Assembly: GCA_012295275.1 (NCBI GenBank)
Contig: CM022665.1
Location: 21,279,650-21,334,149 of the forward strand
Length of the DNA stretch: 54,500 bases
Direction: 5' to 3'
Source of the DNA: Chrysomallon squamiferum
Lineage: Eukaryota; Mollusca; Gastropoda; Neomphalida; Peltospiridae
The notes under the pieces are model-generated. The model did not search any database and was not told where the DNA came from. It was given only the letters and a program-made list of their open reading frames with translations. Positions 16,552-29,299 of the stretch are shown here, in pieces (positions within the stretch are counted from its first letter, which is position 1; each line of letters starts with the position of its first letter). The translations under genes were made by a program, and so were the position numbers.

Positions 16552-17348
16552 TCTGTCATTTTCTTGTCACTTTAAATGCTAAAGTGATTTGATACTGTGA
16601 AAACAAATGACATGGGCAAGCCCTAGGTTAATTTTTAATATCGTAAAAGACGTTTTAAGAAGAAGAAGAAGAAAAGATACATTTAATTTAATTAATTTAT
16701 CTATTTATTTATTAATTATAATTTGGTACTTTTTTTTATCATCATATTGTTGAAGTAGGGACAGATGAAAATATTTTTAAAAGGTGCTTTAAAAAAATGC
16801 CGGCTCGGTGAATATACAAACATAGGTACACAAAGGCTCTCGCACGTACACACACGCATATAGAAACACAGATACAAACATATGCATGCACATACGTATA
16901 CATGCATGTATACAGTAGAATAAAAACTGACAAAAATTACGTTATACGTATTTGTGGACAACAGTTCTAGCCCACGTCAGTCGAAACACGTTTTCATCCA
17001 CTTGTCTTATAATTAAAACAGCCTCACCTTCATTTTTAAACATAACTGTTATTAATAACAACAACCTGCTAGATCATAAACATCTAATATTTAACGATGG
17101 ACGTATTAACATTCCTTTCTATAATTAGTGTTCTGTATGCAAATTAGCCGGCGCACAGTAAATCGGTCTTCTTGTCGTCTGCTAACAGAGATCAGTACCA
17201 GTCAATTAGCGCCGCAGTTTGAAACTCCATTAAGATTCCAGTACAAATGTCTCCCTACGGGCGAAAAAACAATTACGTTTATTACTCTGGAAAAGTTTTT
17301 CTTTTTTTTTTTTTTTTTTTTCCTGCTATTTTTATAAAGTATTTTTTT

Positions 17349-17385
<37 letters not shown>

Positions 17386-18567
17386 CGAATACTTAAAGTT
17401 TAAAGTAATCCATCATGGTGTAAATTTGATATGTGTAAAGAAATTTTAATTATGTTCGCTGATCTGCTTTCGTTCAACTCTTGCGACTAAATTTTAATCA
17501 GTTTGAAATTACTTATTCTCTTATCACTGTTGTCAAAATCCTAAACACGTTTCTGGTTATTTTAATTTTGCTAAAATACCACTAATTTATTGAACTCGTA
17601 AACGTAGTATGTTATTTTGTGTTGTCTGTGTACTTAGAAAATATTTCTGTTACTCAGGGTAATAGAATATTTGTTATGTATCGTTTCATTTCATTTTTTC
17701 TTTTAATTGTGCGTATATGTCTATATGTGTGTGTATATGTGATTCTATATGTGTTTCGTATATGTACATTTGTATGTGTCTATGTGTTTATATATATATG
17801 CATATGCATGTGTGTGAGTATATTTGTCTATGTGTAAGTGTGTATATCTGTGAATGTGTTTATGTGGGAGTGCATAATTGAGTGTATATAACTGAATTTT
17901 TCTATTAATTATCAGTAGTTTTTGACGTTGTTGTCGTTAATGTTGTTGTTGACGTTGATACTGGTTTTGTTGTCATTCATCTGTCATTTTTTAAATTTAC
18001 ACTTTGAAGTAAGCTATAAACATAATGTAGAATTATTCTTAATGTTAGTGAATTGTGTAGCTGCAGCTGCATCTATGTCTTTATTTGTTGATGTTGTCGT
18101 TTATGACATTACAACTGCTATTTATTTATTTATGATTGTTTTAAAATCCTCTAACAATCAGCAGTAATAAAAAAAAATTATTATTATAACCGTTACAATC
18201 CCGTTCATGTGTTTTCAGCAGTGAGTATCAATTATTGATTTTTCGAAACAGTGAACAAAGAGGAAATAAATAATATATATATATTTAGTTACAAACGATA
18301 TAAAATCCTTACATTTCATTTCTCCTTTCTCCTTGTTCTGCTGAAGGCAGTAAAGTGTGTACAAAATGGATATTTTATTAAAGAAAATAATGGGATATTT
18401 CATCCGCAGTTAATTATCTGCATTTGTGTGTCATGTTTCAGCTAAGTATATTTATCACGTGATGAAAGATCTGTGTAATGACGGCCTGCAGTTAAAGTAT
18501 TGTAAGCTGTATTTATCTATAATGACTTACGACTATAAATCATCAAGCATTTTGAACGTATATTTAT

Positions 18568-18655
<88 letters not shown>

Positions 18656-18830
18656 GCTCTCTCTGTTTAACTCACTCTACCTATCTATCTGTCGCTTTGT
18701 TTCTGTCTTACATTCTCTGCCTCACTTTCTCTCTGTTTCTGTCTATGTAATAATACGTACAAAAACATATATAATGGAAAACGACACCATTTATTTTCAA
18801 GTAAATAGTTCCGTTATACCTTTATTATAC

Positions 18831-18920
<90 letters not shown>

Positions 18921-20767
18921 ATAATAAAGATATAACGGAACTATTTACTTGAAAATAAATGGTGTCGTTTTCCATGATGTAGCTGTCGCCTACATGACGC
19001 CTACACTGGAAAATATCTAATAAATGCTAATAAACTTTTCTTCTATTTTTTTTAAAACTTGATACAGTTGTCAATAAATTTCACAGATATTGTCACAATA
19101 GCATGCAAATCACGTCAATAAACCTTGTAAAGCGCGACCTGCGAAATCTGGCGAACGTACAGTGGCTGCGCATCGATCGGGAGGGATAACGCACAAAAAC
19201 AAACCGGAAATTATAACCGCCTGCCGTGCCTCAGGCAATTTACAGTCAAAGGTAGTGAAATTCGAAGGTTATCTGCTAAACATCCTGCTTGCCAGGAATC
19301 ACACAGACACGAATTTCACTTCATTAATTGAGGGTGATAAGCAAAAATATGACCGTAATTTCATATTTCTCGTTTGTAAATTAACGAAACAATGATCAGG
19401 AATTTCATACGTACAAATTTAACGTTGCGGTTGCAGAAGAGTCGTCACTGATTTGATTTTTATGCAGATGTAAATATAGTTATTAGAAATTATCAGCTCT
19501 GAAGATATCACGCTCTATGCAGCCTCTACAATGAAACGATCCAATAATTACAAGTATAAAACATTGGTAATAAACTGGTCTTTATTTACGAAACTCTGAA
19601 GTAGAATGTACGTAGCTGTAAGAAAATTACAAGACACAATACATTTATATATTTATATGCAATGAAAACTTGTGTTTTAGTCATCAGAGAAAAAGAAAAT
19701 ATATGAAGGATCATGATCAAACAAATATTTTTGGAGAATAAACTGAAGTAACAGGAATTTCTATCATCAGTTTTTGTAACGTGTAGCAAACAAAGCAATG
19801 TTCGTTTATTGTTGGGGGTTTTGAGGTTTTTTTTGTTTTTGTTTGTTTATCGTAAAAAAGTGAAGCGAACACGTCAGATTAAGAGCATGTTTTAAGTGTC
19901 GAAAATATTCATATTTCTTTTCCTCCTTCACTTAAATAGGAACTTAGAATTACAAGAATTTTGTTTTAAAACAAGTTTAAATAAATACTTAACGTTTATT
20001 ACGTTGTGTTGTTTGAGTAACAAAAATCTGTGAACACTGACGTCAACACTGTGCTTATTAATACGGCATTAGGCCTATCTGGTCGTTGAAGGTCATCGTT
20101 TTATTTTAATCCCATCCACAGTCGATCTCTGTTTTTGATTATTTCGTGGTGCTGATTAGAACAAGACAACAAGACACTTCACTCGGCTTTGTTACAGAAC
20201 AGAATGATTCATATTATATACACCTTCTCATGAGCCTGTGATAGACACAGCAGACAGTGCAGTGTGGACGCAGAGAGAGGATTCGATCCCGCTAACCACG
20301 ATGTCTCGTTCAAGTTATAAATTCGGAAGTACTACTGGTGACGTCATTGCACCAGAAAAGAGATCAGTGAAGATCTTCATCATTAAAAAACAAATTGAAT
20401 GTTAAATGCTTATTTCCATTATTTTACTTTCATTAAAAAAAAAAAAAAAAAAAAAAAAAATTTGTCTTGTTCTTAACGATTACTACGTGAGTCGAATGAA
20501 AAACACTACTAAAATGTCACTAACGATCTCAATTAGGTTAAAAAAGAAGATGAAGTAAAAGACGGTCAAGAAGCGATCAAAGATTTGCCTCGTTAGTGAG
20601 TTGCTGTAAACATTATATATAAAACAGAAAATCAGCGGCGGATTGTGGAGCATTTCTCAGTTGCGCGGACCCCTCCCCGGATAAAATAATAATAATAATA
20701 ATAAAATAAATTATTAAATAAATAAATAAATAAATATAAGTTGATTATGATGATGATGATGATGATG

Positions 20768-20805
<38 letters not shown>

Positions 20806-23800
20806 TATAAGTAAAATACAATATATGTTTATATTGTCATAGATGTCTCAAGCTCTGTGTAATATTCGAGCTGAACGGGATGTCAACTTCACAGTTTGAT
20901 TTGCTGATGCTGTGGATATGGCAGTAAGCATTAGCAAAGAGACACAATGCCATGAACTGTAAATAGACACTGTAAAATTTATAATTTCAAATAAACAGTT
21001 ACATACTGTCAACTCCCCTTTACCTAAAGGATAAACCGCCCCTTAAAATAACGGAACTGGTATTTTTGATAATCAGTGAACGAAAGAGAAATGTCGAGGT
21101 TATAATCATTTTCCTGTTCTCGTACTGATAAACGTTTTAATGACATCGCTCTATCTTCAGTTCAGAAAACGTTAATAATATTTAAAATAAAAAATACTCC
21201 GTCGTTCTATCTTCAGTTCAGAAAACGTTAATAATATTTAAAATAAAAAATACTCCATCGTTCTATCTTTTTTTCTCATCCTTATATTCAGTACTGATTA
21301 TATTCGTAAACATATGTGACAGAAATTACTTCACACTGCTGTAAAATTACTGGATACGCCCCATCTAAACATAACACGTAGTTAACCTAACTCATTCTTC
21401 GTTGCTCAGTGTTTGTTATTTTGTACGGTATCATTTATTTGTTAATTTCTAGTATATATTTTATAGCAAATTGTTTTCCTTTGTTTTATAGAATAGTAGT
21501 ATATAGCAGTGTGTAGTTTTATATAGTTTTATACAGTAATATATGGGATTATATAATAGTATATAGTAATATATAGCAGTGTGTTATTTAGATTTAGTAT
21601 TGGTATATATTAGTGTCTATTAGTGAATGGAGGTGTGTAGAGGTTTATAATAGTGTGTAGTAGTTTACAGAAATGTGTACACACAAATAACTTCTTTTCA
21701 CTTTCATTTTCACTGTTAGTGTTGTATGAAGCATTATTCATCTGTTTCTCTACGTTTGTAGATAGTTACATTTTATATGTTATATATGCCAGCAGGACTT
21801 TTTACCTATATGAGTATTTATAAATAAATAAATATATATATATATAAATGCACGTGCGCATACACATGTATTCTATAACTAACATTACATTGGTAATCCC
21901 TTACTTTTAACAATATTGATGCATACCTTGAAACATTTTAGACTTACCCTTTCATCTGAATATGATACTAAAAGATTTCTAAAATATAAAAACAAATATC
22001 CTGTAACTTGAAACAGACGTACCTTCAGTGTTTTGGTCACTCGTTTACATCAGACATATATTTCTGTCACTTCATAAGACCAAATAAAGCTGTGTGGATG
22101 AATCACAAAATATTCCTCAGAGTCAAAATTCAGAAAAAAAATTGTCGAATAATTACTGTGTTGTGAATAAACAAACTGGTAAATATGGCAGATGATGCTG
22201 TAATCTGCTATTGTTTTGTGCAGTCCTTATTTTAAGTACCAAGTAAATCTGGAACATTCCAATAATATCAGGAAAAAGCCGACAACATCCAAACGAACCA
22301 AAATTAAATATTTCTCAAATATCTGCCTTCAAAGTATAACAGTGAAACTGTTGTGAAATATCTTTGTGGTCTAAGAATAAATGTAGGATAAAACTAGGTT
22401 TACTCATTTTATAACGTGTTTTGACGAGTTAGCTTTACACATAGTATAACGTATTTTGACGAGTTAGCTTTACACATATTATAACGTATTTTGACGAGTT
22501 AGCTTTACACATATTATAAAGTATTTTGGCAAGTTAGTTTGACATTTTATACATTATTAACTTTCAAATTACATCTTTCACAAAGATCAGTTTATAACAG
22601 CTGTTAAATACATCCAAATCTGTTAAACTGCAATCAAATCACAACGTAATGCATGGTGATCGCGTGATCCAGCAAGTCTGTTTGCAACAAGATTCCTCTC
22701 TACGTGGTAGCGTACTGATAATAGCATGTAAAATAGGTCCTTTCCAAAGAAAACAGTTGAAACAGTTTATTTAAAACAGGCCTCAGATATAAGAAAAAGA
22801 CGAGAGTGATTAAAAGTGAATAACGAGACAATTTTTAAATCGGGTACACTCTGATTTGTGATTTACAAAGATGACCATCTACACTGTAAATATTGTCCAT
22901 TTCAGAGAATAAGATCAATTATATATTGTAAAAAAAAAAAAAAAAAAAAAAAAATAAAAAAAAAATTCATCAATCAGTAAGAAATGAAAATAAGATAATT
23001 AAAAATATAGCAGCATATGATGTTAGCCTTAAGAGTTAAGGAGCTCGTTAAAAAACATGAAAAAAAAAAAAAAAAAAAAAGCTTTTCAGCTTTGCAAAGA
23101 TGCTGTGATGAATATGAAACATGCGTGAAAATTAGACAATGATTATTTTGTCTGAAAGAAGTAGCTAAGCGGATGCAGTTTATCAATGTCTGGTGAATGG
23201 TGATAATAATAATAAAAGGAAATAGTTTAAAAAGAAAATGAAATGTAAATAAGCTGAACACAGTCAGGTTGTACAACTACAATTTTGAATCCTCTTCAGC
23301 CCAAAAATCAATTTGAACAAAAAAATATTTGAAGATTACAGTGAAAGTTTGAACACACAAGTAGTTTGTTAAATGCGACATTTCAACAAAACTCACTCAT
23401 AATTAAAATATAAATTCCTTCGAAATAAAATAAAATTCACGAATTTAACTGAATAAACAATTTCCAAAATAAAATACATTTCACTCGTATGATGTTTGAC
23501 GGTCGCTTGCATAATTAGGTCAGTTTTATAAATCAGATGACGTCAGAAAACGCAATGCAGATGCCATCAGTATCAAAAGTAGGAAACTGGCATTCAAAAA
23601 CCACCATGTAGAAAATCGTACTAAACATTTAATTTTCCTCCAGAAATAGTAAACCTCTAACAGCATACAGAATCTCATGAATAACAAGTCAGTTTTAAAT
23701 GCAGATGAATTCACAACGTGGTTCATATAAATACCAAATTTGAATCGCATGCCTTCCAAACAATTCAGACGTTTAACTCCAAACCAGTGACTAATTAAAC

Positions 23801-24845
23801 ACTAACTTACAACTATCTCTGAAAACCAAAAATAATTACGTTAGAGTTAGGTCGCTTGTCCCTTGCCGAAAAACGAGCAGATGTTTTCAGTTCTAGCTAA
23901 TTTCAGCTTTGCAAGATTTCCTCGTTTCGTCCATTTCATATGGTATACGTTAACCCATTGCCAGGACGTTTACCAGTAAGCTTGTTATGTTTGACTTAGT
24001 ATACTGAATAGAGAAAAAGAAAAATAGAAAAATAATTAAAAAAAATAAATAAATAAAAATAAGGATTACCGGTCACAGTGCCTAAAGCCTGATTTGTTCA
24101 TTTAGAACAAACAAAAGAAAAAGTAAAAAAGAAGAAAAAAAAACATCACCCATCATTTACCCGATCCTCCTGTGGATGCTGATGTCAGCGACCTCATTGA
24201 TAACCGTCAATAACGACAAAGGATAATCACAGCTGAAATTATGTTCTGATACAAACTGTGCTCTGTCCGCTGGTGTCCCCAGGGTGATGGTCACTTTATG
24301 ACGCAGTATGACCAGATGTAGAGGCTGAAGGCAGGAAACAATTACTCTGCTCTCAGTCAATAAATCTGTGTACGCTTAATTCCCAATTAAACGTGTTTTC
24401 TTTCTTCTTATGTCATTCTTTCCACGATTATTTGGAAATAATGTATTAATTAATGACATACATGTATTCTAGAAAGGAAGTAAGTAACTGATAATTACTT
24501 TATTTAGAAGGCTCATCATATCGGCACTTCCGGATGTGCCGGAGATGACGTCATATTATGTGATTCGCTGTACGAAAATTAACTTTTTTTTTTTTTCCTT
24601 GCGAATTCACATTAATTTAGATTTTCTTTTCTTTTCTTTTTTTATTTTCTTTTTTCTTTTTATTTCTTTTTTTTTTTTTTTTTTTATTCAGGTATATATT
24701 ATAGTAGTAGTAGTAGTAGTATTTTAAAAGGCATAGAATTAAGACATTTCCTTTTACTGTATCAGATCTGTAAAATGTTTTGTTTTATTCATTTGTTCTT
24801 TATCTCCTTGTTTTTCTTTTATTTGTTTATTTTGTTTATTTTTTA

Positions 24846-24887
<42 letters not shown>

Positions 24888-25468
24888 AATAATAATTTCT
24901 TTATTTTTTTAAATTATTATTTTACGATTTTACTTTTAAGGCGGATATTTCAATGTATCCGACGCACAACTCAGGTGATCAGTCTATAAATCGCTGCCAT
25001 TTTGTAAAACACTCTGTTAGTGAAACTTGACAGAGATAACTTCAAGCGTTAAAGAGCTGTCTACGAACGGCCACTCTAGAGCCAGACATGCACACAATAG
25101 ATATATCACCGTACGCTACCTAATGTCGGAATATCTAATGGGACAATGGTTATTTTGATGACTTCTGGGATTGAAATGGACTTTTTCCCTAAATAATCAC
25201 AAACAATGCATTGAGAGATTAAAGGACAGACATATACGCATAGTCTTTTTGTTATCGCAGATTTCACTTTCTCTAAACATTTAATTTATTTATTTATTTA
25301 TTTATTTATTATTATTATTATTATTAGTTTTCATCTTTCTGGTTTTAACATTTCTTCGTTTTCTTTGAAAAATTTTTTTTTCTTTTATTTTCTTTATACT
25401 GCCTTTTCTTCCTTCTTTCTCTTTGTATTTTTCTATTGCTTACCGACCTGTCTACCTTTCTATGTAGA

Positions 25469-25539
<71 letters not shown>

Positions 25540-26724
25540 GTTTATATATATAGTTTGTTGATGATTTGTTGATGATATCGATGATTAATTATCAGTTATT
25601 GAATTCAGTGTGACAATAATATTCACACGATCAGACAAACATTCTTAAGACGTCAGGTCAAATCAGGTCAGTATCCTTTTGCAGCAACCAGTAATATCTG
25701 CCACAAGCTATTACGAAAACTGCTGCGGTTGAGACTACAAATTACGTCACTACATGGACTTAGCTATTTCACGTAGGGGATATCTTGACATTCTGCAAGT
25801 ATTTTGTTGTTATGTTTGAGTCAACGAACATAAGCTCCTGAGATAGGATACTCGTATCTGCCTGCATCCAGTGTTAAAATGGAAAGAAAGGTGAGGCCGT
25901 TTTTATAAAAATCTGTTATGTCGTGGAAAGAAGAACCAGCTTGAATATAAAATATATATGCTACAGCTATTCAGTGAAAGAAAGATAGATAGACAGACAT
26001 AACACACACACATAGATATGTAGATATATAGATCGATAGATAGATAGTTTGACAAATAGATACATATATTACATAGATATATAGATAGATAGTTTGACAA
26101 ATGGATGGATGGATGGATGGATGGATATATATATTATATAGATAGATAGAGAAATAAACAGGTAGATGGATAGATAGATAGACAACTTGACTGACTGACT
26201 AATTGATAGGTGTGTAAGTAGTTGGATAGACAGACAGACAAACAGATAGAACAAAATTAATACAAATTAATACACTGCTCATGCATGTGAATAGCAAACC
26301 AACAAAAAACAAAAATAATTAGTACTTGGGTTTCTTTCTTTAAATCATCATTGTTCATACAAACGAAAGAAAAAAATTCACCTTTCTAAAAACATGGAAG
26401 TTTATAACACGTCGCTAAATAAAGAAACAGAGCCACAATGTCTGGAACTGAAAACAACGCGACGGGACCACCGATGTTACTAGAAGCAGTGTATAAAAAC
26501 CTCAGCAGATGTTGGACTGGAAGATGTGGGGTAAAAAGACGTGTTGCACATTAAGAGAGAAAGCAGAAAGGAAAAAAAAAAGAAGGAGATCGCGAGAGAA
26601 TTCAGCACTTCTGTTTTGTAAATTATTTATTTTTATGTCCGTTAACTAGAGTCGCTGATTAATTCATAGAAACGAGCTCATTATAAATAATTCTCTTTAT
26701 CATCTTTATTATTTTTGCTTTATA

Positions 26725-26776
<52 letters not shown>

Positions 26777-27159
26777 TTATTATTATTATTTTATTGTTGT
26801 TTTTGTTTTTATTCTTATTCTTCTTATTATTGTTGCTGATGATGAATTTATCTATTTATCTACATGCATGTATGTATGATTGTATGTATATGTGTGTGTA
26901 TTTATGTATGTATGTATGCTGGCATGAATGCATGTATGTATGTATGTATGTATGTATGTATTTTTGTTTGTATTTGTTTTTGAATCCAGCGACATTCTAA
27001 CACTGTAATGGCTCATTATAAATTTATAAACATCCATTTCGAGTGGGTCATGACTGAAAACTGACTTTCTATTATCTGTTAATTATGCAATTCTTATGGC
27101 GTTGGTGAAATAGCATCCACTGTCTTTTACTGCAATAATGACTACGCAGTAAGTTATAT

Positions 27160-27234
<75 letters not shown>

Positions 27235-27876
27235 CACAATTCTCAACACATTATCAACTAATTATGAGAACGTAATAATAAATCAATGTCCGGTTATGTT
27301 GAAGTTACCGCTAGACATGGGTTTATAACAAACATTACACCGGTACGGATATAGATTAATTTTCGACTGATGCTACGCCATTTTATGTAAACTTACGTAT
27401 GACGTTTTTAGGTCTTTTCATATGCTGCATATATTTTACATTACATATAAACTTTCTGCAGTTATAAACGCAAGTTATGCCGACACATATTAAATTATAT
27501 AAACCATAAAACCGGTAAAACTATAATGTAAAAAACAAAAACAAACAAACAAAACAAATACCGATGACTATGATGATTATTACAGAATAAATTTGAATAT
27601 GGTTCGTATGAACATAATAAATCACTTTCGACTAGAGTACTGACACTCAGATTACGCTAAATAAGCATGAATTTCCAATATAAATCTTTTATGAAGCGAA
27701 GCGGCAGACATTTTCCCAGTCCTCCCTCCTGGGAGACTTTTTCGTGCGCTATGCTTTGCAAGCTTTACATGTTTTTGTTTCTTCCTTTATCACACTCGTT
27801 AAAGTATTGTATTTCTGAAATATGATTGATGTAAAAATTGTTCCGAATATAAAGTTGGAAATGTGATTCATTCAGT

Positions 27877-27912
<36 letters not shown>

Positions 27913-28489
27913 CCAACAGAAGGATTTTTTTTTTTTTTTTTACCCCCTCACTGAACTCTTGGCGGTAGTGAATTTTTGTAGATTTGTAATATTAATACCA
28001 CTTATAAAATAAATATAATTTTATACTGGTTACTTAGCATATAAGATACAAAAAAAAAATATATATAAATAAATAAAAAGCCTCTGTTATTACTACTACT
28101 ACCACTGCTACCACTATCACAGTAAGTACTACTATAAATGCTATTACGACAACTACTACTACTACCACCACCAGTACCACTACTACTATAACTACTCTAT
28201 TGTAACTAAAATTATTACTATCACTGCTAGTATTAATAATAACATCAATTCTGCTACAACAGCTACCGATACTATTACGATTACTATTGTTACAATTAAT
28301 ATTACTTCACTAGTATTTATTTATTTATTTATTTATTTATATTATTTTACTGGTGGTTATTTCGTTGTTGACGCCAGTAAACGCAGTTTGGCAAAATAAT
28401 TAATTAGTCCTAAAATGACAACTCCCCGAACAGAATATGTAATAAGCTGTGTATTCAACGATAACATGAACTAAACAGATATAACCGTA

Positions 28490-28574
<85 letters not shown>

Positions 28575-28818
28575 ATAAAATTTCAAAAACTAAATTAAAC
28601 AGAGAAATTAAAATAAATAAATAAATAAATAAATAACTATAGCAAACAGCGAAATAATTAAAGAAAATTTAATAGTCATAAATTGGTTTCATGTGGTTAT
28701 TATGAACTTAAACAAATATTCAGAAAACAACACCAAAAACAAACAAATAATCTTTTTCGATTCAAAGGCATGATAACGGTTATTTATAGTCATTATTACC
28801 TAACAGTAATAACAACAA

Positions 28819-28850
<32 letters not shown>

Positions 28851-29009
28851 ACAACAACAATAATAAATAAATAAATAAATAAACAGGCCCTAAATAAACA
28901 ACAACAACAACAGCAATAATAATAAACACTTTCTCGCTTTTAATATGAAATAAATAACAAATGTTTTTACAGTCAGCAACCATCTCTTACCTTTGAACAT
29001 CTTCGCCAT
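14712..29009 (-). CDS. Synaptotagmin gene, 5' coding part (two exons; C2B part not in window)
   Basis: Synaptotagmins are membrane-anchored calcium sensors of regulated exocytosis. I join two exons: 28991-29009 (start codon, 19 nt, ends one base into a codon) and 14712-15547 (starts with the two bases that complete that codon). The joined reading gives 6 luminal residues, a D at the junction, a TM helix at residues ~11-36 followed by an RKKKR stop-transfer, a linker of ~120 residues, and a C2A domain at ~159-282. It ends in phase 0 at a GTGAGT donor after residue 285. A very short luminal end before the TM helix is normal for synaptotagmins. C2A most resembles the Syt3/6/9/10 group ([29 protein letters not shown]). 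No C2B exon was found downstream to position 1. The domain call is seen directly; the join of exon 1 to exon 2 is inferred from phase, strand and spacing. Confidence 0.8.
15548..16165 (-). repeat. Tandem copies of the synaptotagmin exon-2 acceptor region
   Basis: On the minus strand, units of roughly 110-190 bases each contain TTTAAGAA.ATNTGAAGGTGTATATTGTTG-type sequence ending in CAGATCCA or a variant. Boundaries are near 16104 (CAGATCCAATA), 15975 (CAGGTCCAGTA), 15850 (CGGATCCATC) and 15660 (CAGATCCAGTA), then the real acceptor at 15548 (CAGATCCAGTA). All but the last lack the exon body. Plus-strand mirror copies lie in the left arm. Confidence 0.8.
16456..16548. repeat. (CT)n microsatellite in the right arm
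   Basis: About 93 bases of pure CT, complementary to 13765-13832. Confidence 0.97.
18569..18661. repeat. (CT)n microsatellite at the outer end of the right arm
   Basis: Pure CT run of ~85 bases plus a CTAGCT interruption, matching the GA run at 11610-11725. Confidence 0.97.
18769..18978. repeat. Short inverted repeat flanking a (GA)n tract
   Basis: The ~58-base block at 18773-18831 (GGAAAACGACACCATTTATT…) returns inverted at 18919-18975, with only the ~85-base GA tract (18835-18919) between. The two halves are almost identical, so the segment can form a long hairpin. It could be a MITE whose centre has become a microsatellite; no target duplication was identified. Confidence 0.75.
20180..20310 (-). 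other. Possible tRNA-derived SINE fragment
   Basis: Minus strand contains GTGGTTAGCGGGATCGAATCC, with a pol-III B-box-like GATCGAATCC. An A box at the right distance and a poly(A) or short-repeat tail were not convincingly found. Confidence 0.25.
21143..21268. repeat. Recent tandem duplication, ~61 bp x 2
   Basis: GTTCTATCTTCAGTTCAGAA…AATACTCC occurs twice back to back with almost no differences, which indicates a very recent slippage or unequal-exchange event. Confidence 0.9.
22411..22550. repeat. 42-bp tandem repeat, ~3.3 copies
   Basis: Unit TAACGTATTTTGACGAGTTA followed by GCTTTACACATATTA, nearly identical copies, the last one diverged. Confidence 0.9.
24161..24324 (-). CDS. Candidate exon of unknown product
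   Basis: 164 nt with 54 open codons, a good acceptor (cctgccttcag) and donor (CGG|GTAAATG). Base composition is more coding-like than the AT-rich surroundings. The frame that is open reads [16 protein letters not shown] and [19 protein letters not shown] do not recognise the family. Its phase (0 in, 2 out) does not fit between synaptotagmin exons 1 and 2: inserted there it would bring a stop after nine codons. It may be a poison exon, part of a nested gene, or chance. Confidence 0.35.
24730..28980. other. Synaptotagmin intron 1, 5' part
   Basis: Simple repeats (ATT, ATTT, CT, GATA, TATG, GA, ACT/CTA) with a 30-base A tract at 27878-27907. No exon found. Confidence 0.5.
25472..25535. repeat. 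(CT)n microsatellite
   Basis: Pure dinucleotide run. Further AG/CT runs lie at 27165-27230 and 28492-28574. Confidence 0.97.
28991..29009 (-). CDS. Probable first coding exon of the synaptotagmin gene
   Basis: On the minus strand the sequence reads ATG GCG AAG ATG TTC AAA G, then a strong donor GTAAGAG (28984-28990). An in-frame TAG lies 10 codons upstream of the ATG, so the start is bounded. The exon ends in phase 1, which is exactly what the acceptor of the TM/C2A exon at 15547 needs, and the joined codon is GAT (Asp). The next ~150 bases upstream (to ~29160) are relatively GC- and CpG-rich, as in a 5' UTR or promoter. Alternatively it is the first exon of another transcript, since 13.4 kb separates it from the C2A exon. 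Confidence 0.6.
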
Positions 29010-29280
29010 ACTTTTCTCGCTGTCTTTCGCTTTGTCCTACATCCGGGTTGGGCGGTTGGCAGACGTATTAAGTAACTCGACATCCGTTTGCAACGACAGT
29101 AGCGCCGTCAACAGCTCAGTGACTGCTCCGTGCCACGGGTCTATTGACGACTGATAAATTTTTCATACAGCGTTATGTCCCCCGAGTCATAGCAGGAAAA
29201 TGTCGTGACAGTAACTCTGACAACATCGGTCGATGAACGAGAGAGAATGAAGAGCCAAGCGATTCGACGTTTCCATAACA
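29010..29280 (-). promoter_or_regulatory. Putative 5' UTR and promoter region of synaptotagmin
   Basis: This stretch stands out from the AT-rich surroundings by CpG content and lack of simple repeats (for example around 29040-29140). It lies directly upstream of the bounded ATG at 29009. No TATA box was seen at a usual distance. The transcription start cannot be placed from sequence. A start-stop element (ATGTAG, 29037-29042) lies in the presumed leader. Confidence 0.45.
29037..29042 (-). promoter_or_regulatory. Start-stop upstream ORF (ATGTAG)
   Basis: An ATG followed immediately by TAG, 28 bases between it and the presumed start codon and in the same frame. Minimal uORFs of this kind can stall or reduce initiation at the main start. 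Whether this base lies in the mature leader is unknown. Confidence 0.4.
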
Positions 29281-29299
29281 GACTTGTGTACAGAGCGGC

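Larger units (their letters stand above)
15840..18703 (-). repeat. Right arm of a large inverted repeat
   Basis: Reverse-complement partner of ~11571-14300. It is slightly longer because of extra tandem acceptor-like units (15850-16160), a longer T tract (17350-17386) and microsatellite length differences. The spacer between the arms (~14300-15840) holds the synaptotagmin TM/C2A exon. On the transcribed strand this arm is in intron 1 and the left arm in intron 2. Confidence 0.9.
18979..24160. other. Synaptotagmin intron 1, mostly unique AT-rich DNA
   Basis: Includes the 78-codon plus-strand frame at 19162-19395 (no recognised family; composition slightly more GC-rich), short tandem repeats, and A/T tracts at 20435-20460, 22930-22955 and 23060-23080. 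No confident exon. Confidence 0.5.
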
